64,000 bases of DNA from Sporobacter sp963677825 (GTDB taxonomy: Bacteria; Bacillota; Clostridia; Oscillospirales; Oscillospiraceae): assembly GCA_963677825.2 (NCBI GenBank), contig CAXXEF010000001.1, positions 2,294,001-2,358,000 of the forward strand, read 5' to 3'. The notes beneath the pieces were generated by a model, which was given only the letters and a program-made list of their open reading frames with translations, had not been told where the DNA came from and ran no database searches. This document shows, piece by piece, positions 50,437 through 57,723 of this stretch. Position 1 is the first letter of the stretch, and each line of letters opens with the position of its first letter. Both the position numbers and the translations under genes were made by a program.

Positions 50437-51525
50437 ATGTCCATCCCGAAATTTGACCCAAAAGAACTCGAAGTTGTCGGTGAAGTCCCGGCGTCCCCGA
50501 TGGCTCCGGCGCTCAAAGTGTTCAATACACCTGTTACGGCAAAAGAAGCTGTTAAGGCCATGCTGGAGCGCAAGCCTTATTGGCAGATTACCGGTATGAT
50601 GCTCGAAACACGCATTTTTACACCGCGTATACTGCCCGACAACGTCGCGCGCGCCTTTGTTTTTGAGTCTATTCCGTTTGACCCCAACACGGGCGGCGGC
50701 AAGGATATGTTCGGCATCGAATGGGAGTATATCCCGCAGGTCGGCGGCTCGATGGTCCGTCCGGGTAAACCGTTTATCGACGACGCCAATGAGATCGCTG
50801 AAAAAGTCGTTTGGCCGGACGTTGACAGCTGGGACTGGGAGAAGAGTGCCGACGAGAATAACGATACGCATCTCGAATCCGACAAGTTCAACTTGTGCTG
50901 GTTCCAGAACGGCTGGTATGAGCGCCTGATTTCCTTCATGGACTTTGAGGGTGCCATTATGGCGCTCATCGACGAAGATCAGCAGGATGCTGTCCACGCG
51001 TTCTTTGACAAGCTGTCTGATTTGTATATCAAGATTTTTGATAAGTTCATCACGCACTTCCCGAAAATCGACGGCTTCTATATCCACGATGACTGGGGCA
51101 GCCAGAAGGAGACGTTCTTCTCACCGGCGACCGCAGAAGAAATGATCGTGCCGTACATGAAGCGCGTGACCGATTTCATCCACTCCAAGGGCAAATACTG
51201 CGAGCTGCACAGCTGCGGTCAGCTCTTCAAGCAGGTCCCGAACATGATCAAGGCCGGTTGGGACGCTTGGGGCGGACAGGCCATGAACGACACGCAGAAG
51301 ATCTACGAGCTGTATGGCGACCAGATTATGGTCGGCGTTATTCCCGATATGTTTGACCCTGCGGAACTGTCCGAGGAAGAACAGCGCGCTAAAGCACGCG
51401 AATACGCAGACAAATTCTGCCGTCCCGAGAAGCCGTCATTCTTCAATTTTAGCGGCATGAGCGTGATGACCGAAGCGTACCGTGAGGAGCTGTATAAGCA
51501 GTCGCGTATTAATTACAGCAAATAG
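50437..51525 (+). CDS. URO-D-fold protein, MtaA/CmuA-like (copy 5)
   Basis: A 362-residue paralogue of copy 4: KFDPKELEVVGE, SMVRPGKPFIDDANE, HDDWGSQKETFFSPAT and His258-x-Cys260 (ELHSCGQLF) with Cys328 (KFCRPEKP). AAGGAGG precedes ATG 50437. The N-terminal regions differ more than the core, so the two copies may have different substrates. Ends with the same QSRINY tail. Confidence 0.88.
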   Translation: MSIPKFDPKELEVVGEVPASPMAPALKVFNTPVTAKEAVKAMLERKPYWQITGMMLETRIFTPRILPDNVARAFVFESIPFDPNTGGGKDMFGIEWEYIPQVGGSMVRPGKPFIDDANEIAEKVVWPDVDSWDWEKSADENNDTHLESDKFNLCWFQNGWYERLISFMDFEGAIMALIDEDQQDAVHAFFDKLSDLYIKIFDKFITHFPKIDGFYIHDDWGSQKETFFSPATAEEMIVPYMKRVTDFIHSKGKYCELHSCGQLFKQVPNMIKAGWDAWGGQAMNDTQKIYELYGDQIMVGVIPDMFDPAELSEEEQRAKAREYADKFCRPEKPSFFNFSGMSVMTEAYREELYKQSRINYSK

Positions 51526-51559
51526 ATTGTCCGGCTGTTCCAGTTGCACATAAGCATAC

Positions 51560-51593
51560 AAAACCCTTGGCCATTCAGGCCAAGGGTTTTTGG
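51560..51593. terminator. Bidirectional terminator
   Basis: AAACCCTTGGCC pairs with GGCCAAGGGTTT around a small loop; followed by TTTT on the plus strand, with As on the other. Serves copy 5 and the converging gerQ-like gene. Confidence 0.88.
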
Positions 51594-51605
51594 CGTTTAG
51601 CCGCC

Positions 51606-52067
51606 TCAGTTCATCGATGTGACGAATTTCACCGAGTACAGGTCGCACATAACCATCGCGCCGGTGATAGAGTCTTCAAGCACAAAATAGTTATAGCCGA
51701 CATCCATGAGCTTGCCGGCCTTGTCGGTGTAGAAGTTTGAGCCGAGCACGAACTCGGCGAGCACAAGCTTGCCGATCTGCGAGCGCAGATAACCGGGGAT
51801 GTATCCGGGATCCATGACGGACGGCGGGCCGGGTACGTTATAAAACGGCGTCGGCGCGTACGCGTCGCTGCGCGTCGAGGTGCCCTCGGTGCCCTGCACG
51901 GATTGCAGATACGCCGGGGGCTGCTGATATGTAGACGGGGCGGCGCCGGACGCTGATTGCGTCTGCGTCTGGGTTTGCATTTGAGTAGACTGATTCTGCC
52001 GTGCCGGCATGCCGGATGCGCCGCCGAGCACCTTGTTGTCTGTCCAGTTGAGTGTGTTTGCGTTCAT
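51606..52067 (-). CDS. gerQ: GerQ-like spore coat protein
   Basis: A 153-residue protein. The N-terminal half is Gln/Ser/Thr/Pro-rich (MQTQTQTQSAS near residue 30). The C-terminal half (YIPGYLRSQIGKLVLAEFVL, then DVGYNYFVLEDSITGAMVMC and VKFVTS) matches the pattern of GerQ, the coat protein needed for CwlJ function and cross-linked by transglutaminase. It directly follows cwlJ on the same strand (21 bases), which supports it. Start ATG 52067 with AAAGGTGG upstream. Confidence 0.7.
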   Translation of the reverse strand: MNANTLNWTDNKVLGGASGMPARQNQSTQMQTQTQTQSASGAAPSTYQQPPAYLQSVQGTEGTSTRSDAYAPTPFYNVPGPPSVMDPGYIPGYLRSQIGKLVLAEFVLGSNFYTDKAGKLMDVGYNYFVLEDSITGAMVMCDLYSVKFVTSMN

Positions 52068-52088
52068 TACTGAGCCACCTTTACTCGA

Positions 52089-52529
52089 TTAAGTTTGCGC
52101 GTAGAGCGCCGTCGGGTTATAAAAGCAATGCTGCCGGATGCGTGTGTACCAGTAGCCCGTGCCGTTATACGGGAACGGATCGGGGCAGGTCGGCACAAAC
52201 GGGTTCATATACCATAAGCTCTCGCGGCCGACGGCCGACAGCGTGCCGCCGCCAAGCGCCCAGTCGGCGACCTCATAGTGGATGGCCTCCGGCGTCATCG
52301 ACCATACGTTCTGCGTGTTCGGCTGGCCGCCGATCGTCGTTTTATAGCAGGAAAACTGGCACATCTGCACGATGACGCGGCGCAGGTCGCCCTGTCCGGT
52401 GCGCAGGTATTCGCCGTAGGCGACGTGCACACGGTTCATGACGACCGTCGCGACGGCGCGCATACCGTCGAGGCCCTCTCCCTCGGCCTCGCATCGGATG
52501 AGCCGTGCGAACAATTCTCGTGTATCCAA
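52089..52529 (-). CDS. cwlJ: CwlJ-type spore cell wall hydrolase
   Basis: A 146-residue protein of the SleB/CwlJ (Hydrolase_2) family, lacking a signal peptide as CwlJ does. Seen: LIRCEAEGEGLDGMRAVATV with the catalytic Glu, VVMNRVH, and the C-terminal YWYTRIRQHCFYNP. It breaks down the spore cortex in germination and needs GerQ, whose gene follows. TTG 52529 lies 6 bases after GAGGTG; the in-frame GTG at 52538 is part of that binding site. Confidence 0.9.
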   Translation of the reverse strand: MDTRELFARLIRCEAEGEGLDGMRAVATVVMNRVHVAYGEYLRTGQGDLRRVIVQMCQFSCYKTTIGGQPNTQNVWSMTPEAIHYEVADWALGGGTLSAVGRESLWYMNPFVPTCPDPFPYNGTGYWYTRIRQHCFYNPTALYAQT

Positions 52530-52634
52530 TCGCTTCACCTCGCTTGCGTGAGACGGCGGTCGGCCGCCTCATACTACTGTATTCATACGAGCCGAAATCT
52601 GATACACGATCCGATCTGTCATGCGTGGCATTAT

Positions 52635-52672
52635 AAAAGAAACCGGCCGCTTTTAAGCGGCCGGTTTCTTTT
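52635..52672 (-). terminator. Terminator after the ferredoxin gene
   Basis: AAAAGAAACCGGCCGCTT and AAGCGGCCGGTTTCTTTT form a near-perfect 18-base-pair palindrome. A and T ends work on both strands; it overlaps the ferredoxin stop by two bases. Confidence 0.85.
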
Positions 52673-52862
52673 ATGTGTCGTCGAGCGTGATCACACTGAC
52701 GGGGCAGCCGTCGCGTGCCTCTTCGGCTGACGGGAGCCGTTCAGGTGTAACGTCGGCGTAGCCTTCGGCCAGACCGTCCTCGTCAAAGCGGAAGACCTCA
52801 GGACAGGCCGAAATGCATAGACCGCAGCTGATACAACCGGCTTTGTCAACGATTGCTTGCAT
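52671..52862 (-). CDS. Single-cluster [4Fe-4S] ferredoxin
   Basis: A 63-residue ferredoxin with one cluster motif CISCGLCISACPEVF and a distant fourth ligand in DGCPVSVI, the layout of monocluster ferredoxins found in Clostridia and Bacillus. AAAGGATG precedes the ATG. Divergent from trxA across a 183-base gap that holds a Crp/Fnr-like site, so both may share one control. Confidence 0.9.
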   Translation of the reverse strand: MQAIVDKAGCISCGLCISACPEVFRFDEDGLAEGYADVTPERLPSAEEARDGCPVSVITLDDT

Positions 52863-52959
52863 GAAAAATCATCCTTTCTTTTGCTGTTGCGTCGATAGTT
52901 TGCCCGGATTTCACCGCGATCCTTCATCAGCGGCAATAAGCACCTGATTTACGTTAATA

Positions 52960-53000
52960 TGTGATTTGCTCACAGAAAATAGAGCATATTCGGGTATAAT
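52960..53000 (+). promoter_or_regulatory. Crp/Fnr-type operator at the trxA promoter
   Basis: A dyad TGTGATTTGCTCACA (52960-52974) lies upstream of TATAAT (52995-53000). No good -35 is present, and the dyad centre is about 40 bases from the expected start site, the usual place for a class II activator. The spacer in the dyad is 5 bases, one short of the E. coli CRP form. Confidence 0.65.
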
Positions 53001-53045
53001 AAGACCATAACTTAAAGCAAAACTTGTGATAAAGGAGCAATAATC

Positions 53046-53357
53046 ATGGCAGCTTTAACAATAACAAAAGAAAACTTCGAGCAGGAGGTCATTAAATCGG
53101 ATAAGCCTGTACTGCTGGACTTCTGGGCAGCATGGTGCGGTCCGTGCCGGATGGTATCTCCCGTCGTGGAGGAAATCGCCGGTGAGACGACGACTGCAAA
53201 AGTCGGCAAGATAAACGTCGATGAGCAGCCGGAGCTGGCGCAGGCCTTCCGCGTTATGAGCATTCCGACGCTCGCCGTCGTCAAAGACGGCAAGGTCGTG
53301 AATACCGTCGTCGGTGCACGTCCGAAATCAGACATCCTGAAGATGCTTGAAGCCTAA
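53046..53357 (+). CDS. trxA: Thioredoxin
   Basis: A 103-residue thioredoxin with the active site WCGPC (Cys31, Cys34), FWAAW before it, and the cis-proline loop SIPTLAVV. AAAGGAGC precedes the ATG. Reduces protein disulfides in the cytoplasm. The gene is alone between a probable activator site and a terminator. Confidence 0.97.
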   Translation: MAALTITKENFEQEVIKSDKPVLLDFWAAWCGPCRMVSPVVEEIAGETTTAKVGKINVDEQPELAQAFRVMSIPTLAVVKDGKVVNTVVGARPKSDILKMLEA

Positions 53358-53366
53358 AAAAATGAT

Positions 53367-53396
53367 AAAGCCCCTGCCTTAAGGCAGGGGCTTTAT
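53367..53396. terminator. Terminator after trxA
   Basis: AAAGCCCCTGCCTT/AAGGCAGGGGCTTT, a perfect 28-base palindrome with A/T ends. Confidence 0.88.
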
Positions 53397-53466
53397 ATCT
53401 ATAGAACATTTATATTAGGTTTCGCAGAATTCCCGCCGCGGACGGCGGGAACAAGATGCGATAAGT

Positions 53467-54144
53467 TTACTCCGTCAGCTGGCGGAGCTTTTTTTTGTCT
53501 ACAATCTTGATACCGCCGCGGCTGAGCTCGACGATGCCCTCTGACGAAAAGTACTTGAGCATCCGGCTGACGACCTCACGCGCCGTGCCGATGTCGCGCG
53601 CCACCTGCTCGTGCGTCAAGTGGACGGTTATGTCTTCCGACTTGAGCATCTCGTCCCACAGAAAGACAGCCAGACGTTTGTCCATGCTCATGAAGAGAAT
53701 CTGCTGCATTGCCCACATGACGTCGGAGAAGCGATCGGTCGCCGTTTTATAAGTGAAGCATTCAACATAGATGTTCTGATCCATCAGCGACTGGAAGAAC
53801 AGTGAACTCGTAAAGAGTACCTCCGAGTCCTCCTCGGCGTCGATCTGTACCTCGAAGGTGATCGACGAGAGAACGCACGAAGCCGACAAAACGCAGACAT
53901 CGCCTTCGCCAAGCCGGTACAGCGTGATCTCCTTGCCGCTCTCCGAGAGCATATACGTGCGCAGCGTGCCCTTTTTTATAATCAGCATACCCTTACAGTC
54001 GTTTTCGCCGTTGTGGATGCTTGTGCCCTTCGGGTAATGCATCAGCGTTGTGTTGTCCAGAAACTGTTCTTGCTGGGAGGGGGTCATATGCTCCCACGCA
54101 GAGAAAGTGCTGGCAATGTTTTGTACAGTTTCATCCGTTATCAT
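53467..54144 (-). CDS. Crp/Fnr-family transcription regulator
   Basis: A 225-residue regulator: an N-terminal cyclic-nucleotide-binding-like domain (about 25-130, GTLRTYMLSESGKEITLYRL, then GEGDVCVLSASCVL) and a C-terminal winged helix (LTHEQVARDIGTAREVVSRM). It has CVLSASCVLS with two Cys close together but no Fnr-type N-terminal Cys cluster. Likely effector: redox or a small ligand. GGAGGTG precedes its ATG. The operator at 52960 is a candidate target. Confidence 0.9.
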   Translation of the reverse strand: MITDETVQNIASTFSAWEHMTPSQQEQFLDNTTLMHYPKGTSIHNGENDCKGMLIIKKGTLRTYMLSESGKEITLYRLGEGDVCVLSASCVLSSITFEVQIDAEEDSEVLFTSSLFFQSLMDQNIYVECFTYKTATDRFSDVMWAMQQILFMSMDKRLAVFLWDEMLKSEDITVHLTHEQVARDIGTAREVVSRMLKYFSSEGIVELSRGGIKIVDKKKLRQLTE

Positions 54145-54260
54145 ACTGCACCTCCGATAATAATCTATTTTATATTTTAAACGAACTTACGGCGTGTGGC
54201 AAGTGCAATGTCGCGCGCCGGGCGCGGCGCGATCATAGACTGGGGAAAGGAGCGATCTGT

Positions 54261-54764
54261 ATGAGTAAAAATATCCGCCGCTACAACCGCGAAGATGCCG
54301 TCAATTATGCGCACCAGTGGGCGTTTGCGCGCAACCCCGACTACTATAATTATGACAAAATCGGCGGCGACTGTACCAACTTTGCCTCCCAGTGCATCTA
54401 TGCCGGCTCGGGCGCGATGAACCATCAAAAGCTGCTGGGCTGGTACTACTATAATGCCAATAACAAATCCCCGTCCTGGACGGGCGTCGAGTTTTTATAT
54501 GACTTTCTCGTCCGACGCGCCGAAAGCCCCGGGCCGTTCGGCACCGAAACAGATATTAGTGGCGTACTGCCCGGCGATATCGTGCAGCTGTCATTTGACG
54601 GCGTGCGCTTTTCGCACACGCCGGTCGTCGTCGCCGTCGGGTCACCGGCAAGTGCGGACAATGTGCTCGTCGCCGCGCATACATACGACTGCGACAACAA
54701 GCCGCTTGGGGCGTATACGTACCAACAAGTCCGGTTTATACATATTGGCGGTGTGCGGCTGTAA
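54261..54764 (+). CDS. Amidase-domain protein (Amidase_6 type)
   Basis: A 167-residue protein with the CHAP/NlpC-like amidase layout: RYNREDAVNYAHQWA, GGDCTNFASQCIYAGSG with the nucleophile Cys at about 36, and SHTPVVVAVG containing the histidine. No signal peptide, which is odd for a wall-cutting enzyme. It may act in the mother cell or be released on lysis. ATG 54261 follows GGGGAAAGGAG. Confidence 0.82.
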   Translation: MSKNIRRYNREDAVNYAHQWAFARNPDYYNYDKIGGDCTNFASQCIYAGSGAMNHQKLLGWYYYNANNKSPSWTGVEFLYDFLVRRAESPGPFGTETDISGVLPGDIVQLSFDGVRFSHTPVVVAVGSPASADNVLVAAHTYDCDNKPLGAYTYQQVRFIHIGGVRL

Positions 54765-54861
54765 AATGCGAGAAGATATCCTGCTGCGCGCGGCCTGCGT
54801 ATTGTCAGATACGTGACGGTGTGATAGATTGAAAGCAAATACGGCTGAAGCTGGAGGGCAT

Positions 54862-55557
54862 ATGAGAAAAGCAGGGATTATCGGCGGGATCGGTCCCGCG
54901 TCAACGCTGGATTACTATGACGGCATCATCAAGGGCGTGCTGTCATCGTCCGGCGGTGCGGACTATCCCAGCCTTATTATAAATAGTATCAACATGACGC
55001 AGATGATTGGCTATGTTGCCGCCGGCCAGACGGCAAAGCTGACCGACATGCTGGCTCAGGCGATCGACGAGGCTCAGGCGGCCGGTGCCGAGTTCGCGGC
55101 TATTGCGTCCAACACGCCGCACCTTGTGTTCGACGCCGTAAAGGCGCGTGTCGGTGTGCCGATGATCAGCATTGTTGACGAGACGTGCCGAGAAGCTGTG
55201 CGTCTCGGCTGCCGCCGCGTTGTTGTCCTGGGCACACTGTTTACGATGCGCAGCGGGCTGTATACGTCGGCGTTTGAGCAGCTGGGCATGGAGGCTTTTG
55301 TACCGGATGAGCGGGAGCAGCAGGAGGTCTATGGTATCATATATCCCAATCTGGAAAACGGCATCGTTATTCCGGAAGACAAAAAGCGCCTGCTGGCACT
55401 TTCAGACAAGCTCGTCAAAGAGTATCGGGCAGATGCGCTTGTGCTGGGATGTACGGAACTGCCGCTGGCCGTGAAGCCCGGTGAAGTGGAGACACAGCTG
55501 CTGGATACGGCGCAGATTCATATCAAATCCATCGTCCAGGCAATTCTGGGCGACTGA
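54862..55557 (+). CDS. Aspartate/glutamate racemase family protein
   Basis: A 231-residue PLP-independent racemase. GIIGGIGPASTLDYY is at the N-terminus and LGCTELPLA near the C-terminus carries the second catalytic Cys197. The first catalytic position reads IASNTPH (Ser83) rather than Cys. This resembles atypical L-Asp/Glu-specific enzymes with one cysteine only. ATG 54862 follows TGGAGGG. It may supply D-amino acids or racemise in one direction. Confidence 0.86.
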   Translation: MRKAGIIGGIGPASTLDYYDGIIKGVLSSSGGADYPSLIINSINMTQMIGYVAAGQTAKLTDMLAQAIDEAQAAGAEFAAIASNTPHLVFDAVKARVGVPMISIVDETCREAVRLGCRRVVVLGTLFTMRSGLYTSAFEQLGMEAFVPDEREQQEVYGIIYPNLENGIVIPEDKKRLLALSDKLVKEYRADALVLGCTELPLAVKPGEVETQLLDTAQIHIKSIVQAILGD

Positions 55558-55654
55558 CTGCGGTTAACCCTGCAGTTTCTTGCAGAAATAGTCGGATCTG
55601 CGGCTGCCGGCCGTGATATTCTTTGATTGAAAGGGGCGGGTTGCGCTGAATCTG

Positions 55655-56503
55655 TTGGAGGGGCTTAATCATGCGCTCGGCTACATTGAGGACCATCTCG
55701 ACGAGTCGATCGACGTTAGTGAAGTAGCGCGTGCGGCGTGCTGCTCGGCGTATCATTTTCAGCGGCTGTTCACAGCCGTGACGGACGTGACGCCATCGGA
55801 ATACATCCGTCGACGCCGATTGACGCTTGCGGCGATTGAGCTGCAGCGATCGGATGCGCGCGTCATCGACATCGCCGTCCAATACGGCTACACCTCAGCC
55901 GACGCGTTTACACGGGCGTTTACGGCGCTGCACGGCGTCACGCCGTCAAAAGCGCGTGCGCCGGGCACTTCGCTTAAAGCCTATCCGCGCATGACCATCG
56001 CCCTAACGATTAAAGGAGTGGTTGCGATGAATTACAGGATTGAAGATCGGCCGGCGTTTCGCGTTGTCGGCGTGAAGGAGCGGTTTCCGGCAGACATTGA
56101 GGTGTCCTTTCGAGAGCTGCCGAAGATGTGGGCCAGATGCAACAGCGACGGGACGAGTCAAGCCATATGGCAGTTGCAGGACGGTCAGCCGTGCGGCTGC
56201 TTAGGTATCTGCGCCGATATGTCCGATAACCGCTTTGACTATTGGATTGCCGTGGCAACGTCGAAAGAGTGCCCGCCCGGGCTGTCTGAAATGGTTATTC
56301 CCGCGTCGACATGGGCGATATTCGAGGTTACCGGCGCGATGCCGAAAGCACTTCAAGACGTCAACAGGCGTATTTATGCCGAGTGGTTTCCGGCGTCGGG
56401 GTATACACACGCGCCGACACCTGACTTTGAGCTATATTTTGAGGGCGATACGGCGTCGCCGGATTACAAAAGCGAAATCTGGATGCCGATCGTCAAGAAG
56501 TAA
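55655..56503 (+). CDS. AraC-type regulator with GyrI-like domain
   Basis: A 282-residue protein. An N-terminal AraC double helix-turn-helix (about 1-105: VARAACCSAYHFQRLFTAVT, VQYGYTSADAFTRAFTALHG) is followed by a GyrI-like small-molecule binding domain (about 125-280: IEDRPAFRVVGVKERF, ending FELYFEGDTASPDYKSEIWM). Such regulators sense drugs or metabolites. TTG 55655 is the most likely start though no ideal binding site precedes it (GGGGCGGG is about 17 bases off). Confidence 0.84.
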   Translation: MEGLNHALGYIEDHLDESIDVSEVARAACCSAYHFQRLFTAVTDVTPSEYIRRRRLTLAAIELQRSDARVIDIAVQYGYTSADAFTRAFTALHGVTPSKARAPGTSLKAYPRMTIALTIKGVVAMNYRIEDRPAFRVVGVKERFPADIEVSFRELPKMWARCNSDGTSQAIWQLQDGQPCGCLGICADMSDNRFDYWIAVATSKECPPGLSEMVIPASTWAIFEVTGAMPKALQDVNRRIYAEWFPASGYTHAPTPDFELYFEGDTASPDYKSEIWMPIVKK

Positions 56504-56516
56504 ACCGGAAATTACG

Positions 56517-56548
56517 AAAAGCCAGCGCCAATACGGCGCTGGCTTTTT
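56517..56548 (+). terminator. Terminator after the AraC gene
   Basis: AAAAGCCAGCGCC pairs with GGCGCTGGCTTTT around a 5-base loop. Confidence 0.9.
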
Positions 56549-56597
56549 GACGCGTACGGCGGTATAATAAGATAAACACAATTGCAAGGAGACCGCT

Positions 56598-57152
56598 ATG
56601 AATACACTCATCTTTAACGGTTCGCCGCGTAAGAAAGGCAACACGTCCACACTCATCGCCGCGCTCGCCGCGCAGCTCGAGGGCGAAGTTAAAATCGTCC
56701 GCGCGTATGACGCGGACGTCAAGCCGTGTATCGACTGCCGCTTTTGCTGGAAAAACAACGGCTGCGCTGTTATAGACGGCATGCAGGCTATTTATAAGGA
56801 CATCCAGCAGGCTGATAATATTGTGATCGCGTCGCCGACGTATTTTTCTGAGCTGTCGGGTCAGCTGCTGGCGGTTTTGAGCCGTTTGCAGACGTATTGG
56901 AGCGCCAAATACCTGCGCCATGAGACGCCGGTGCCAAAGAAAAAGCGCGCTGGGATCATCGTTGTGCGCGGTGGCGAGGGTATGATCACGCGCGGCATCG
57001 AAACGGCCAAAGTCTTGCTCGGCGACATGAACGCCAAGGCCGTCGGGACAATCTTCGCCGACAAGTCGGACGACGAGCCGAGCATCGATAAGCCCGGCAT
57101 TGCCGAGGCGCTCAGCGAACTGGCCGTCTCGTTGAACAGTCCCGATCGCTGA
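56598..57152 (+). CDS. Flavodoxin-fold NADPH-dependent FMN reductase
   Basis: A 184-residue flavoprotein of the NADPH-dependent FMN reductase/WrbA-like group. NGSPRKKGNTSTLIAAL binds FMN phosphate, CIDCRFCWKNNGC carries a Cys-rich stretch typical of iron-sulfur flavoproteins, and SPTYFSELSGQL matches the flavin loop. AAGGAGA precedes the ATG. Likely reduces quinones or nitro compounds, or serves electron transfer. Confidence 0.87.
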   Translation: MNTLIFNGSPRKKGNTSTLIAALAAQLEGEVKIVRAYDADVKPCIDCRFCWKNNGCAVIDGMQAIYKDIQQADNIVIASPTYFSELSGQLLAVLSRLQTYWSAKYLRHETPVPKKKRAGIIVVRGGEGMITRGIETAKVLLGDMNAKAVGTIFADKSDDEPSIDKPGIAEALSELAVSLNSPDR

Positions 57153-57187
57153 ATGCGATAGGTCAAGCTGTCTGTACAATACAATAA

Positions 57188-57220
57188 GAAGCCGCCCGCG
57201 ATCGTCGCGGGCGGCTTTTG
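57188..57220 (+). terminator. Terminator after the FMN reductase
   Basis: AAGCCGCCCGCG pairs with CGCGGGCGGCTT around ATCGT, then TTTG. Confidence 0.88.
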
Positions 57221-57723
57221 TTCGATATTTGGTGCACGGCCGCAAGACGGCACGCAATATATATGGGTTACAGTGCTGAATAATTATTCGAAACACAACA
57301 TCTAGATAACACGGTTTTCTGGTACGAAACAATGGGGGCGGAAGACGGGGGCGAAACAGACCGTAGGGCCAGGCGCCGCTACCATTTTGACGGCGTAAAA
57401 AAACAGGTCGCGCCGTTACGGGTATACAACGGCAATCCAAGACGGCGGTTAAGAACAATAAAACGACATTAAATGTCATATACTGACGAAAAAACAAAAA
57501 TTATGTTGATATTAGTGGTGCGGTATAGTAACATTGTACATATATGCGAAATACTGACGACCTCGGCTTGAAAAATATTGAGCCAATTAATGAAAATATG
57601 AAAGATGAAAATTAGAATAAATATACAAATAGTAAATAAATATACGATGATTCGCGCTTTCGATAATTTGGGGGCACTGTAAATCATGCCGCTTATGGCG
57701 ACGGACAGGGGCTGACGTATGAG
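57221..57723. other. 500-base gap before the sigma factor gene
   Basis: No gene is supported. The part 57470-57660 is clearly AT-rich compared with the surroundings and looks promoter-like, but no consensus pair is certain; GATAAT stands near 57661. The region just before it (57300-57460) is GC-rich without repeats. Confidence 0.5.

Noticed and set aside
33876..51525. Reading the URO-D proteins as heme biosynthesis HemE
   Set aside because: No other heme genes are near, HemE-specific N-terminal arginine motifs are absent, and five copies with transporters do not fit a heme role.
56493..57497. A 334-codon minus-strand frame across the FMN reductase and the gap after it
   Set aside because: It is antisense to a well supported flavoprotein and a terminator, and its composition is Arg/Leu-rich without motifs.
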